Positions 8,233 to 18,200 of a stretch of DNA of 64,000 nucleotides are shown one piece after another. Position 1 is the first letter of the stretch, and each line of letters begins with the position of its first letter. The DNA lies in the NCBI GenBank assembly GCA_024235655.1, contig JACKLY010000001.1, positions 744,001-808,000 on the forward strand. The letters run 5' to 3'. A program made the translations under genes and the position numbers. This DNA comes from Zoogloeaceae bacterium (GTDB lineage: Bacteria > Pseudomonadota > Gammaproteobacteria > Burkholderiales > Rhodocyclaceae). Under the pieces are notes generated by a model that made no database searches, had not been told where the DNA came from, and saw only the letters and a program-made list of their open reading frames with translations.

Positions 8233-9378
8233 ATGAAACAGAAAAAACTGCTGGTCACCATGTTGCTTGCCTTTGCTTCGACTGCCGCGATGGCCGACAT
8301 CACGGTAGGCGTCACCGTTTCGGCCACCGGCCCGGCCGCGTCACTGGGCATCCCGGAAAAAAACACCTTTGCCCTGGTACCAACGACCATTGCCGGTCAG
8401 AAGGTCAATGTCGTCATTCTTGATGACGCTTCCGACACCACGACCGCCGTCAAGAACGCCAAGAAATTCGTAACCGAAGAGAAGGTCGATGTGATCATCG
8501 GTTCGACCATCTCGCCGGCATCGCTGGCGATGATCGATGTCGCTGCGGAAGCAAAGACCCCGATGATTTCGATGGCGGCATCGCGCCGGATCGTTGACCC
8601 GATGGATGAGAAGCGCCAGTGGGTGTTCAAGACACCGCAGAACGATGCCCAGATGTCGACGGCCATTTCCGAGCACATGAGCAAGAACAATGTGAAGACA
8701 GTCGCCTACATCGGTTTCTCCGATGCCTACGGTGAAGGCTGGGCACATGAGTTTGCCGGGGTGGCGCAGGCGCGCAAGATCAACATCGTTGCTGACGAGC
8801 GTTTCAGCCGTTCCGACACTTCGGTTACCGGCCAGGTGCTGAAGATCATTTCGGCACGCCCCGATGCAGTGCTGATCGGTGGTGCCGGCACGCCGGCTGC
8901 CTTGCCGCAGAAAGCGCTCAAGGAAAAAGGCTACAAGGGATTGATCTACCAGACGCACGGAGTGGCCAATGCCGACTTCCTTCGTGTCTGTGGCAAGGAT
9001 TGCGAAGGCACCTTCCTGCCGGCCGGCCCGGTGCTGGTCGCCTCGCAATTGCCGGCGGACAACCCGGTCAAGAAAACCGCGCTGGAGTATGTGACCAAGT
9101 ATGAAGCAGCGCATGGCAAGGGCAGTGTTTCAACGTTTGGCGGGCATGCCTGGGACGCCTTCAAGCTGCTGGAAGCTGCGGCGCCGGTAGCATTGAAGAA
9201 GGCCAAGCCGGGTACCAGTGAATTCCGCGCCGCCTTGCGCGATGCGCTGGAAGGCGTTCAGAACCTGCCGGTGGCCCATGGCGTGTTCAACATGAGCCCG
9301 ACCGATCACCTTGGTTTTGACCAGCGCGCCCGCGTCATGGTCAAGGTCCAGGGCGGCAACTGGGTTCTCGTCAAATAA
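8233..9378 (+). CDS. branched-chain amino-acid-type ABC transporter substrate-binding protein
   Basis: 381 residues, with a Sec signal peptide (MKQKKLLVTMLLAFASTAAMA, cleavage near residue 21) and a LivK/LivJ-type periplasmic domain (ITVGVTVSATGPAASLGIPE, VIIGSTISPASLAMID, YIGFSDAYGEGWAHEF). It is preceded by GGAGGAG. It follows the aromatic operon by 65 bp and precedes its own permease and ATPase genes. LivK-like receptors near aromatic genes often bind aromatic acids, so the ligand may be the pathway substrate rather than an amino acid; this is inference. Confidence 0.88.
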   Translation: MKQKKLLVTMLLAFASTAAMADITVGVTVSATGPAASLGIPEKNTFALVPTTIAGQKVNVVILDDASDTTTAVKNAKKFVTEEKVDVIIGSTISPASLAMIDVAAEAKTPMISMAASRRIVDPMDEKRQWVFKTPQNDAQMSTAISEHMSKNNVKTVAYIGFSDAYGEGWAHEFAGVAQARKINIVADERFSRSDTSVTGQVLKIISARPDAVLIGGAGTPAALPQKALKEKGYKGLIYQTHGVANADFLRVCGKDCEGTFLPAGPVLVASQLPADNPVKKTALEYVTKYEAAHGKGSVSTFGGHAWDAFKLLEAAAPVALKKAKPGTSEFRAALRDALEGVQNLPVAHGVFNMSPTDHLGFDQRARVMVKVQGGNWVLVK

Positions 9379-9392
9379 CCAGAAACGGGAAC

Positions 9393-9426
9393 GCATGAAC
9401 GGCGGCGGCAACGCTGCCGTTCATGC
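9393..9426. promoter_or_regulatory. stem-loop between receptor and permease genes
   Basis: A perfect 11-bp inverted repeat (GCATGAACGGC at 9393-9403 and its complement at 9416-9426) with a 12-nt loop lies 15 bp after the receptor stop. No T-run follows. In binding-protein-dependent operons such structures often stabilise the upstream mRNA or partly terminate transcription, giving more receptor than permease. Confidence 0.5.
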
Positions 9427-9465
9427 ATCAACCGCAATCGCCTGAGCTTCAGGGGCCTTTCTCGC

Positions 9466-10503
9466 ATGGATTTCCAGATCGCTTTATTTCTTGGTCAGGA
9501 CGGCCTGACCAATGGTGCAATTTACGCACTGCTGGCGCTGGCGCTGGTGCTGGTGTTTGCAGTCACACGCGTCATCTTCATTCCGCAGGGTGAGTTCGTT
9601 GCCTATGGTGCCTTGACGCTGGCCAGCTTGCAGGCTGGCAATGTGCCGGCGACCTTGTGGCTGGTGCTGGCGCTTGGCGTGGCTGTCGCCCTGCTTGATG
9701 GCGTGCAGGCCATGCGCCATGGGAGTACACGGCGCCTGCCGCGAATCATTCTCGTCAATCTGGCGGTGCCGGCATTGCTCTGGCTGGTACTCGGCAGCGC
9801 CGACCTTGCCACTCTGCCGCTGCTGGTTCAGATCCTGCTGGCGCTGGCGATTGTCGTGCCGCTGGGGCCGATGATCTACCGTCTTGCCTATCAGCCGATT
9901 GCCGAAGCTTCCGTGCTGATGCTGCTGATCGTTTCCGTGGCGGTGCATGTCGTTCTGATCGGCCTCGGGCTCCTGTTTTTCGGCGCCGAAGGAACGCGCA
10001 CGCCGGCATTCACCGACGGCATGCTGGATCTGGGCGTGACCACGCTGCAGTATCAGACCCTGTGGATTCTGGCCAGCTCAGCCGTGCTGATCGTTGCCCT
10101 CTATGTTTTCTTCGGCCGCTCCATCTATGGCAAGGCCTTGCGTGCCACGGCGCTGAACAGGACGGGGGCCCGCCTGATGGGTATTTCGACGACCATGGCC
10201 GGCAAGCTCTCCTTCACGCTGGCAGCCTTGATCGGCGCCTTCTCCGGCATCCTGATCTCGCCGATCACCACGCTGTATTACGACTCGGGCTTCCTGATCG
10301 GCCTCAAGGGTTTTGTTGGCGCCATCATCGGTGGTCTGGCCAGTTATCCGGTCGCAGCGGCGGGGGCCATCCTGGTCGGCTTTCTGGAGGCGTATTCCTC
10401 TTTTTATGCCAGTGCCTACAAGGAAGTGATCGTGTTTACATTGATCATTCCGGTGCTGCTCTGGCGTTCGCTGACCTCGCATCATTCGGAAGAGGAGGAA
10501 TGA
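9466..10503 (+). CDS. livH: LivH-type ABC permease
   Basis: 345-residue integral membrane permease of the branched-chain amino-acid uptake family, with about 8-9 hydrophobic segments. Family landmarks: GLTNGAIYALLALALVLVF at the N-terminus, the cytoplasmic coupling region GKALRATALNRTGARLMGI, and SGFLIGLKGFVGAIIGGLAS. It forms the inner-membrane channel with the LivM domain encoded next; the stop is 1 bp from the next start. A hydrophobic stretch in the first half makes it somewhat longer than the typical ~300 residues. Confidence 0.9.
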   Translation: MDFQIALFLGQDGLTNGAIYALLALALVLVFAVTRVIFIPQGEFVAYGALTLASLQAGNVPATLWLVLALGVAVALLDGVQAMRHGSTRRLPRIILVNLAVPALLWLVLGSADLATLPLLVQILLALAIVVPLGPMIYRLAYQPIAEASVLMLLIVSVAVHVVLIGLGLLFFGAEGTRTPAFTDGMLDLGVTTLQYQTLWILASSAVLIVALYVFFGRSIYGKALRATALNRTGARLMGISTTMAGKLSFTLAALIGAFSGILISPITTLYYDSGFLIGLKGFVGAIIGGLASYPVAAAGAILVGFLEAYSSFYASAYKEVIVFTLIIPVLLWRSLTSHHSEEEE

Positions 10504-10504
10504 G

Positions 10505-12292
10505 ATGCCGCGCCTGATCCTTCCACTCTTCCTGTTCTTTCTCGCGCTGTTGCCGGTGTTGCTGCCCGAGTCGGCCGAGTTCTACATTACCTTGCTCAAC
10601 TACATCGGCCTCTATGCGCTGGTGGCGCTTGGTCTGGTGCTGCTGACCGGGATTGGCGGGCTGACCAGCTTCGGCCAGGCGGCCTTTGTCGGTGTCGGTG
10701 CCTATACCACGGCCTGGCTGACGACGGCCTTTGGCTGGAGTCCCTGGCTGACACTGGTGGTGGCCATTGCAGCGAGCACGATGGTGGCACTGGCGCTGGG
10801 CTTCATCACCTTGCGCATGGGCGGCCACTATCTGCCGCTGGGCACCATTGCCTGGGGTATCAGCCTGTATTTCCTGTTCGGCAATATTGAATCCTTTGGC
10901 GGGCATACCGGCCTCGGCGGCATTCCTCCGGTGAGCCTGTTCGGCATGGAGCTGAAAAGCGGACGGGAGTTCTACTACCTGATCTGGATTGCATTGATGT
11001 TCGGGGTGGTGGTGACACAGAACCTGCTCGACTCCCGTGACGGGCGCGCGATCCGTGCCCTCAAGGGGGGCGTGGTGATGGCCGAGGCCATGGGGGTCAA
11101 CACGGCCTGGTACAAGATCGTGATCTTTACCATTGCCGCGCAGTTTGCCTGTGTTTCCGGCTGGCTCTATGCCCATCTGCAACGTTTCGTGAATCCGACC
11201 CCCTTCTCGCTGACGCAGGGCATCGAGTACCTGTTCATGGCCGTGATCGGCGGTGTCGGGCATGTCTGGGGGGCGCTGCTCGGCGCCGGCCTGATCACCA
11301 TCCTCAAGCAGTGGCTGCAGGATCTGCTGCCTTCCCTGCTCGGGCAGTCGGGCAATTTCGAGGTCATCGTGTTCGGCCTGGTCATGATCTTCGTGCTGCA
11401 CCGTGCGCGCGATGGCCTGTGGCCGGTGCTGGTGCAGCAGGTCGGCCGCTGGTGGCCGGCATTGCTCGGCCAGCAACAGGCGGGTCGTCTCGATGATGCA
11501 GAGCGCCTGCCCAAGCGGGAGATGCCGCAGGGTGGAGATACCATTCTTGAAGTGCGCAAAGTGAGCAAGCGTTTTGGTGGCCTGACGGCCAACAATGAAA
11601 TCAGCTTCACTGTCCAGGCCGGCGAGGTGATGGCGCTGATCGGGCCGAACGGCGCGGGCAAGAGCACCATGTTCAACTGCATTTCCGGGGTCAATCCGCC
11701 AAGCGATGGTGAAGTGCGCTTCCTCAACCAGCGCATCGACAACCTGCCGTCGCGGGAAATCGCCCGGCGTGGCATGAGCCGCACATTCCAGCATGTGCGC
11801 CTGTTGCCGACGATGACCGTGCTCGACAATGTGGCGATTGGAGCCCATCAGCGAGGGAGCAGGAATTTTGCCCATGCCTCGCTGCGGCTTGATCGCGAAG
11901 AGGAGCGGCGTTTGCGCTACGAAGCCGCGCGCCAGATCGAACGGGTCGGCTTGGGCGAACATCTGTTCGACATGGCGGGCAGCCTGCCGCTGGGCAAGCA
12001 GCGCATCGTCGAAATCGCCCGGGCGCTGGCTGCCGATCCCTGTCTGTTGCTGCTTGATGAACCTGCTGCCGGTTTGCGTTACCTGGAGAAGCAGGCGCTG
12101 GCCGAATTGCTGCGCAAGCTGCGTGCAGAAGGCATGGGTATCCTGCTGGTCGAGCACGATATGGATTTCGTGATGGGCCTGGCCAATCGTATCGTCGTCA
12201 TGGAATTCGGCGAGAAGCTGGCCGAGGGTCTGCCCAGCCAGATCCAGAAAGATCCGAAAGTCCTGCAAGCCTATCTAGGAGGGGTGGAATGA
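10505..12292 (+). CDS. fused LivM permease - LivG ATPase
   Basis: A 595-residue two-domain protein. Residues about 1-310 are a LivM-type permease (YIGLYALVALGLVLLTG, LTSFGQAAFVGVGAYTTAW, GGVGHVWGALLGAGLI). A linker of about 35 residues precedes a LivG ATPase from about residue 345 with Walker A GPNGAGKST, a Q-loop region MSRTFQHVRLLPTMTV, signature LPLGKQRIVEIARAL, Walker B LLLLDEPAAGL and switch VEHDMDFVMGL. The signature departs from the usual GxQ form and the D-loop region reads GLRYLEKQ. It overlaps livF by 4 bp. Confidence 0.9.
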   Translation: MPRLILPLFLFFLALLPVLLPESAEFYITLLNYIGLYALVALGLVLLTGIGGLTSFGQAAFVGVGAYTTAWLTTAFGWSPWLTLVVAIAASTMVALALGFITLRMGGHYLPLGTIAWGISLYFLFGNIESFGGHTGLGGIPPVSLFGMELKSGREFYYLIWIALMFGVVVTQNLLDSRDGRAIRALKGGVVMAEAMGVNTAWYKIVIFTIAAQFACVSGWLYAHLQRFVNPTPFSLTQGIEYLFMAVIGGVGHVWGALLGAGLITILKQWLQDLLPSLLGQSGNFEVIVFGLVMIFVLHRARDGLWPVLVQQVGRWWPALLGQQQAGRLDDAERLPKREMPQGGDTILEVRKVSKRFGGLTANNEISFTVQAGEVMALIGPNGAGKSTMFNCISGVNPPSDGEVRFLNQRIDNLPSREIARRGMSRTFQHVRLLPTMTVLDNVAIGAHQRGSRNFAHASLRLDREEERRLRYEAARQIERVGLGEHLFDMAGSLPLGKQRIVEIARALAADPCLLLLDEPAAGLRYLEKQALAELLRKLRAEGMGILLVEHDMDFVMGLANRIVVMEFGEKLAEGLPSQIQKDPKVLQAYLGGVE

Positions 12293-13038
12293 GCACCGTC
12301 AGTGAAAAGCCCATCCTGCTTGAGGCAACCGACCTTTGTGTGTCCTATGGCAAGGTCGAGGCCCTGCACAAGGTCAGCTTGCGCATTCGCGAGGGCGAGA
12401 TCGTGACCGTGATCGGCCCTAACGGCGCCGGCAAGACGACACTCCTCTCCTGTCTGATGGGATTGCTGCCGGGGCAGGGGGAGGTGGTCTACATTGGCCG
12501 GTCGCTCGGCAATGACGATGAAGTGGAGGAGCGGGTAGGCCTCGGGCTGACCCTGGTGCCGGAAAAGCGGGAACTGTTTGCCGACATGAGCGTGGAAGAC
12601 AACCTGCTGCTGGGTGCCTTCGATCGCTATCGTCGTGGCCAGCGTGACTATAAGGTAACGATGGATGAGGTCTATGCCATCTTCCCCCGCCTCAAGGAGC
12701 GGGCCGGGCAAATGGCCGGTACCCTCTCCGGTGGCGAACGCCAGATGCTGGCCATGGGGCGTGCCCTGATGGCCAAACCGCGCCTGCTGATGCTGGATGA
12801 GCCCAGTCTGGGTCTGGCGCCACTGATCATCCGCGAAATATTCAAAACCGTTGCACGGCTCCGTGACATGGGTGTTTCCGTGCTGCTGGTGGAACAGAAT
12901 GCCCGTGCTGCACTGCAAGTGGCTGACTACGGCTATGTGCTGGAAACGGGCGAGGTCTCCCTGGAGGGGCCGAGTTCGGAGCTCATCAATGATCCGCGCG
13001 TCATCGAGGCCTACCTCGGATTGGGTGGGAAGCATTGA
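12289..13038 (+). CDS. livF: LivF-type ABC ATPase
   Basis: 249-residue ATP-binding subunit: Walker A GPNGAGKTT, signature LSGGERQMLAMGRAL, Walker B LLMLDEPSLGLAP, switch histidine position replaced by the LivF-typical VEQNARAAL. It pairs with the LivG domain of the preceding fusion protein to power uptake. Last gene of the aromatic-uptake run; its ATG overlaps the preceding stop, indicating coupled translation. The next gene, HU, is 106 bp away and is probably separately transcribed. Confidence 0.92.
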   Translation: MSTVSEKPILLEATDLCVSYGKVEALHKVSLRIREGEIVTVIGPNGAGKTTLLSCLMGLLPGQGEVVYIGRSLGNDDEVEERVGLGLTLVPEKRELFADMSVEDNLLLGAFDRYRRGQRDYKVTMDEVYAIFPRLKERAGQMAGTLSGGERQMLAMGRALMAKPRLLMLDEPSLGLAPLIIREIFKTVARLRDMGVSVLLVEQNARAALQVADYGYVLETGEVSLEGPSSELINDPRVIEAYLGLGGKH

Positions 13039-13144
13039 GGGGCAAGGGATGAGCTTTAAAAAGTTGTAGCGAAATAAAAAAGGCTATGACACAATCACAC
13101 GCGGCTACCGCCTTCCGTCAACATAACCCTGTAGGAGACACTGA

Positions 13145-13429
13145 ATGAATAAAAGCGAACTCATCGATGCCATGGCTGCTGGTGCTGACATCAGCAAGGC
13201 TGCTGCCGGTCGCGCACTTGACGCTGCCGTTGCTGCCATTACCACAACCGTTGCCAAGGGTGACAATGTAACCCTCGTCGGCTTCGGCTCCTTCAAGCCA
13301 GCCAAGCGTGCTGCCCGTACCGGCAAGAACCCGAAGACCGGCGCCGCTATCAAGATCCCGGCGACCACCGTGCCCAAGTTCTCGGCAGGTGCGACGTTCA
13401 AGGCCGCTGTTGCCAAGAAGAAGAAGTAA
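13145..13429 (+). CDS. HU-family DNA-binding protein
   Basis: 94 residues, matching the HU/IHF fold: MNKSELIDAMAAGADISKAA helices, the signature VGFGSFKPAKRAARTGKNPKTG of the beta-arm, and a C-terminal Lys-rich tail ending KKKK. It bends and compacts DNA in the nucleoid. The start is preceded by AGGAG. It is flanked by a strong terminator at 13449. It is closest in look to HupB, with an alanine-rich core; the precise paralogue is uncertain. Confidence 0.95.
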   Translation: MNKSELIDAMAAGADISKAAAGRALDAAVAAITTTVAKGDNVTLVGFGSFKPAKRAARTGKNPKTGAAIKIPATTVPKFSAGATFKAAVAKKKK

Positions 13430-13448
13430 TCTTTTCGATTGCTTTGAA

Positions 13449-13476
13449 AAGGCCGCCTGTGGGCGGCCTTTGTTTT
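13449..13476 (+). terminator. Rho-independent terminator of the HU gene
   Basis: AAGGCCGCC / GGCGGCCTT stem (13449-13457 and 13462-13470) with TGTG loop, followed by TGTTTTT, 19 bp after the HU stop. The following 13477-13663 shows no further gene. Confidence 0.85.
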
Positions 13477-13663
13477 TGGCGCGCTGGTTTTTCCGGGTGG
13501 ATGACGGGAACATCTGCACGCAAAGGGCGTCACTCCTTGAGCCGCTGTTTTCACGGCTGCCTGCTTTTTCAAGGCCCCTTATACTGTGCATGTATTCATG
13601 CGCCGGACAGGGATGATTTGCCTGCCGGATTGATCGTGCCGCCAACGGAAATCAGAGTTTGAT

Positions 13664-14323
13664 ATGAGCAACAAGGTCATCGTTCGTCATACGTGCACTA
13701 CCGATATCCTGCCGCTGATCGATTTGCAGCGACGCACCTATCCAGAAATTCCGCCCTGGCGGGAGGATCGTCTGCAACACCAGCTTGAAGTTTTTCCGCA
13801 AGGGCAGATCGTTGCCGAACTGGATGGAAAGCTGGTCGGCGCGGCCAGTTCGTTCGTCGTGCTTTGGGATGAGTGGGAAGTCGGCCACACCTGGTCGGAG
13901 ATTACGGCGCGCGGCAGTTTCGATACCCATAACCCGGAAGGGCGTACGCTCTACGGTGCCGAGGTTTTTGTCCATCCCTTCCTGCGTGGCTCCGGTATCG
14001 GGCATGAACTGTATCGTGCCCGGCGGCGTATTTGCCGGGCGATGAACCTGAAGCGGATCATCTGCTGCGGTCGCTTGCCCGGGTATCACCGCTACGCCGA
14101 CCAGATGACGGCCGAGCGTTATGCGCAAAAGGTGGTCTGGGGCGACATCACCGATCCGGTGCTCAGTTTTCAGCTGCGCCAGGAGTTTCGCTTCTGCGGT
14201 ACGGTAAGTGGCTACATCCCCGAAGACCGCGAAAGCTGTGGCTATGCATCGCTGATCGTCTGGCTGAACCCGCGCTACAGCAAGAGCAAGCCTACGTACA
14301 TTCCTGAAGGAGATATCTTATGA
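13664..14323 (+). CDS. GNAT-family acetyltransferase
   Basis: A 219-residue GNAT domain. The acyl-CoA-binding loop is seen at about residues 105-120 (VFVHPFLRGSGIGHELYRARR). It ends 4 bp into the following carbon-nitrogen hydrolase gene (ATGA overlap). In many proteobacteria the two domains are one fused polypeptide (GNAT plus nitrilase domain; family knowledge), so this pair probably works as a complex. Substrate unknown. Confidence 0.85.
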   Translation: MSNKVIVRHTCTTDILPLIDLQRRTYPEIPPWREDRLQHQLEVFPQGQIVAELDGKLVGAASSFVVLWDEWEVGHTWSEITARGSFDTHNPEGRTLYGAEVFVHPFLRGSGIGHELYRARRRICRAMNLKRIICCGRLPGYHRYADQMTAERYAQKVVWGDITDPVLSFQLRQEFRFCGTVSGYIPEDRESCGYASLIVWLNPRYSKSKPTYIPEGDIL

Positions 14324-15210
14324 AAGTCCGCATCGCTGCCGTGCAGTACCTGCTTCGTTCCATCAGCAACTGGGACGACTTCGAGAATCAGGTGCGCTTC
14401 ATCGTCAAGGCGGCGGCGGAGTACAAACCGAATTTCGTCATGCTGCCGGAGATTTTTACCAGCCAGCTGCTGTGTTTTCTCGATGAAGGCGACATCAAGG
14501 CGGCGGTGCGGCGCATGCACGATTTTACGCCGCGCTATATGGAACTGATGGCTGAACTGGCACGCAAGTATCATTTCTATTTCATTGCCGGCAGCCACCC
14601 GAACCTGCGTGACGGCGAATTGTTCAACACCGCCTTCATGTTCTCGCCGCAGGGCGATGTTTTCTCCCAGGACAAGATTCACCGCACCCGCTGGGAGCGT
14701 GAAAAGTGGGATACCGCCGCCGGCAACAAGCTGCATCTGTTCCAGACCGATTACGGCGCGGTCAGCATCCTGATCTGTTATGACATCGAATTTCCGGAGT
14801 TGGCACGGCAGGTCTGCGAGGCCGGTGCCGATATCCTCTTTGTGCCGTCGTCCACCGATGACCGGCAGGGCTTCTACCGGGTGCGCTATTGTGCGCAGGC
14901 CCGGGCGATCGAAAATCAGGTGTATGTGGCGATGACCAGCACGGTTGGCAACCTGCCGGTCGAAGGCCTGGGCATGCACTACGGGCAGGCGAGCATCATG
15001 ACGCCGTCCGACTTCCCGTTCTCGCGGGATGGCATTGCGGCGGAAGGGGTGGTGAACATGGAGCAGGTGGTGATTGCCGATGTCGACCTCGATGCGCTGA
15101 CGCAGAACCGGCTGAACGGTACGACCATCCCGCTCTACGACAAGCGTCGTGAAATCTACGACGACCCGGTCGAGATTGTGTCGGCCGTCTGCGGTCCCCG
15201 CCAGCTCTGA
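14320..15210 (+). CDS. carbon-nitrogen hydrolase (nitrilase superfamily)
   Basis: 296 residues with the complete catalytic triad: Glu44 in MLPEIF, Lys119 in QDKIHRTRWE and Cys153 in ILICYDIEFPE. It hydrolyses amide bonds of an unknown small molecule. The start overlaps the GNAT stop. Unlike fused relatives, the protein begins cleanly at the nitrilase domain (MKVRIAAVQYLLR). It is convergent with the NAD-glutamate dehydrogenase gene across a GC-rich hairpin. Confidence 0.88.
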   Translation: MKVRIAAVQYLLRSISNWDDFENQVRFIVKAAAEYKPNFVMLPEIFTSQLLCFLDEGDIKAAVRRMHDFTPRYMELMAELARKYHFYFIAGSHPNLRDGELFNTAFMFSPQGDVFSQDKIHRTRWEREKWDTAAGNKLHLFQTDYGAVSILICYDIEFPELARQVCEAGADILFVPSSTDDRQGFYRVRYCAQARAIENQVYVAMTSTVGNLPVEGLGMHYGQASIMTPSDFPFSRDGIAAEGVVNMEQVVIADVDLDALTQNRLNGTTIPLYDKRREIYDDPVEIVSAVCGPRQL

Positions 15211-15215
15211 TTGAT

Positions 15216-15247
15216 CGCCCGCCAGCCCGATTCGGGGCAGGCGGGCG
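15216..15247. terminator. GC-rich hairpin between convergent genes
   Basis: CGCCCGCC at 15216-15223 pairs exactly with 15240-15247, with a further GCCC/GGGC inner stem. It lies in the 51 bp between the carbon-nitrogen hydrolase stop and the stop of the oppositely oriented gdh gene. There is no T-run, so bidirectional termination is inferred from position. Confidence 0.5.
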
Positions 15248-15261
15248 CCATGACGCAGTGC

Positions 15262-18200
15262 TCAGGTCAGGCTGCGCAATTCGCGCAAGGTCACTGACAG
15301 CATCGGCATGTCGATGTTGTTTGCCGCTTTCACATCGGCAAAGATCTGCTGGCTGCGGGCAATTTGCGTGCTGCGCTGTTTCTCCCATGCCGTTGTCAGC
15401 GCCTCGGGGTCTGACAGTTCCGGAGAGAGGCGCAACACGTTGGCTGCCAGGCTGCGTGCCTGCGCCGACAGGTCATCGCGCAATGCGGTGCGTGCCAGCC
15501 CCTGCCAATGCGTATCGGCCGGCAGAGCGGCAATCTGGCTACCCAGCCAGTGCAGGTCGAAGCGGCCGCCAAGGGCAAAGTAAACGCGGGCGACAAGAGC
15601 CTGGTCGCGACCGGTTTCCTCGGCGATTTCCACGATGTCGAGTGCCGAATACAATTCATCGAGTGCCGCCAGCTTGCTGGCCAAAGTTTCCGGCACACCC
15701 TGGCCGACATAGTGTGCGACCGTCTGATCCAGTACCGTCTTGTAATTCTCCGTGACGACATCACCCAGCTTTTCGGCCAGCAAGCGGGTGCCCGGCGTGA
15801 AGCGGGCGAGAGTGGCTGCCAGATCCGCGGTATGCTCGGGGCGGCGCAGGAACCACAAGGTGCCGCGCAGCACGAGGCGCCCGGAGTCGATGATCATGGC
15901 CGTTTGTGTGGCGTCGGCGATCTGGTTGTCCAGGGTGTCGATTTCTTCCCAGATCGGTACCAGGCCAAAGCCTTCGCGGGTGGCCAGGTAGGCGCGAACG
16001 ATATCTGCCGGGGTGGCCCCGGTTTCCTCTCGCAGCCGGCTGACAAAGGTCGGGCCGACCCGGTTGATCATGCTGTTGATGACGTGGGTGGCGATGATTT
16101 CGCGCTTGAGCGGGTGGCGCTGGATCTGGTCGAAATATTTCTCGCGCAGCGGCGCCGGGAAATAGCGCAGCAGGGCGGTTGAGATGAAGGGGTCTTCGGG
16201 AATGTCGGAGGCCAGCACTTCGTCGTAAAGCTCGATCTTGCTGTAGGCCAGCAACACCGCCAGTTCGGGCGAAGTCAGCCCGGTGCGTGCCGCCTTGCGC
16301 CGGGCAATTTCGTCATCGAAGGGCAGGAATTCCAGTTTCCGGTTGAGCCTGCCGGCATTGCTCAGGCGCCGCATGAAGCGCGCCTGTTCATCGACCAGTT
16401 CAATGCCCCTGGCGCGCATCACCGAGAGGATCTGTGTCTGGAAATAGTTGTCACGCAGCACCAGCGCGGCCACTTCGTCGGTCATGTCGGCCAGCAGTTT
16501 GTTGCGTTGTTTCTCGGTCAGCTCGCCTTCGGCGATGACTGCGTTGAGCAGGATCTTGATGTTGACTTCGTGGTCGGAACAATCGACGCCGGCCGAGTTG
16601 TCGATGGCGTCGGTGCATACCCGTCCGCCATTCAGCGCAAATTCGATACGGCCGAGCTGGGTGGCGCCGAGGTTGCCACCTTCGCCCAGTGCCTTGCAGC
16701 GCAAGTCGCGGCCGTTGACGCGCACCGCTTCGTTGGCGCGGTCGCCAACGGCCGCATCGGTTTCGCTGCTGGCCTTGATGTAGGTGCCGATGCCGCCGTT
16801 GTAGAGCAGATCCACCGGTGCCTGGAGAATGCAGCGGATGAGGTCGGTCGGCGGCAGCGCATCGGCATCGGTATCGAGCAGGGCCTTCATTTGCGCGCTG
16901 AGCGGAATCGACTTGGCGCTGCGCGGCCAGATGCCGCCGCCTGCGGAAATGAGTGCGCGATCGTAGTCTTCCCATGACGAGCGGGGTAGCGCGAACATGC
17001 GCGCACGCTCATTCCAGCTGGCCTCCGGGTCGGGGTCGGGGTCGATGAAAACATGCCGGTGGTCGAAGGCCGCCACCAGTTTGATTTTCTTCGAGAGCAG
17101 CATGCCGTTGCCGAAGACATCTCCCGACATGTCGCCGATGCCGGCCACCGTAAATGGCTCCTCCTGCGTATTGATGCCCATTTCGCGGAAATGGCGTTTG
17201 ACCGCCTCCCAGGCGCCGCGCGCGGTGATGCCCATCTTCTTGTGGTCGTAGCCGACCGAACCGCCGGAAGCAAAGGCGTCGCTCAGCCAGAAGCCGTACT
17301 CCGCGGCAACGCCGTTGGCGATGTCGGAGAACGTCGCTGTGCCCTTGTCGGCGGCAACCACCAGGTAGGGGTCGTCCTCATCGTGGCGAACGACATTCTC
17401 CGGCGGGACAACCTTGCCCAGCACCAGGTTGTCGGTGAGGTCGAGCAGGCCGGACAGGAAGGTGCGATAGCAGGCGATGCCTTCGGCCATGAAGGCTTCG
17501 CGGTCTCCCGGTGGCGGCGGGTTCTTGACGACAAAGCCGCCTTTCGAACCGACCGGCACGATCACCGCGTTCTTGACGATCTGGGCCTTGACCAGGCCAA
17601 GCACCTCGGTGCGGAAATCCTCCATGCGGTCGGACCAGCGCAGGCCGCCGCGGGCAACCTTGCCGCCGCGCAGGTGCACACCCTCGACCCGCGGCGAATA
17701 GACGAAGATCTCGAACATCGGTTTCGGTTCCGGCAGGTTCGGGATCTGCTTCGGATCGAACTTGAACGACAGGTAGGGTTTCGGCAGGCCATCCTTGCCG
17801 GGCTGGAAGAAATTGGTGCGCAGGGTGGCCTGGATGACCGCCAGGAACTGCCTCAGGATGCGGTCTTCATCGAGGTTGGCAACCGTGTCGAGCGTGGCCT
17901 TGATTTCGCCGACCAGTGCCTCGCAGCGTGTGCTGCGCTCAGTCTCGGCGGCTGGCGAGAAGCGTGTCCGGAACAACTGTGCCAGCTTGGCCGTGAGCGA
18001 CGGATAGTTGGCCAGCGTCTCCTCCATGTAGCTTTGGCTGAAGGTGAATGCCGCCTGCTTCATGTGTTTGGCGTAGGCGCGCAGCATGCTCACTTCGCGC
18101 CAGTTCAGCCCGGCCAGCAGCGTCAACCGGTTGAAATCATCATTCTCGATGGCGCCTCGCCATGCCTGGCGGAACGCTTCGTGGAAAAGTGGTCGCACCT

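Noticed and set aside
10445..12268. A 607-codon open frame antisense to livM-livG
   Set aside because: Histidine/glutamine-rich composition typical of a reverse complement of ABC transporter genes.
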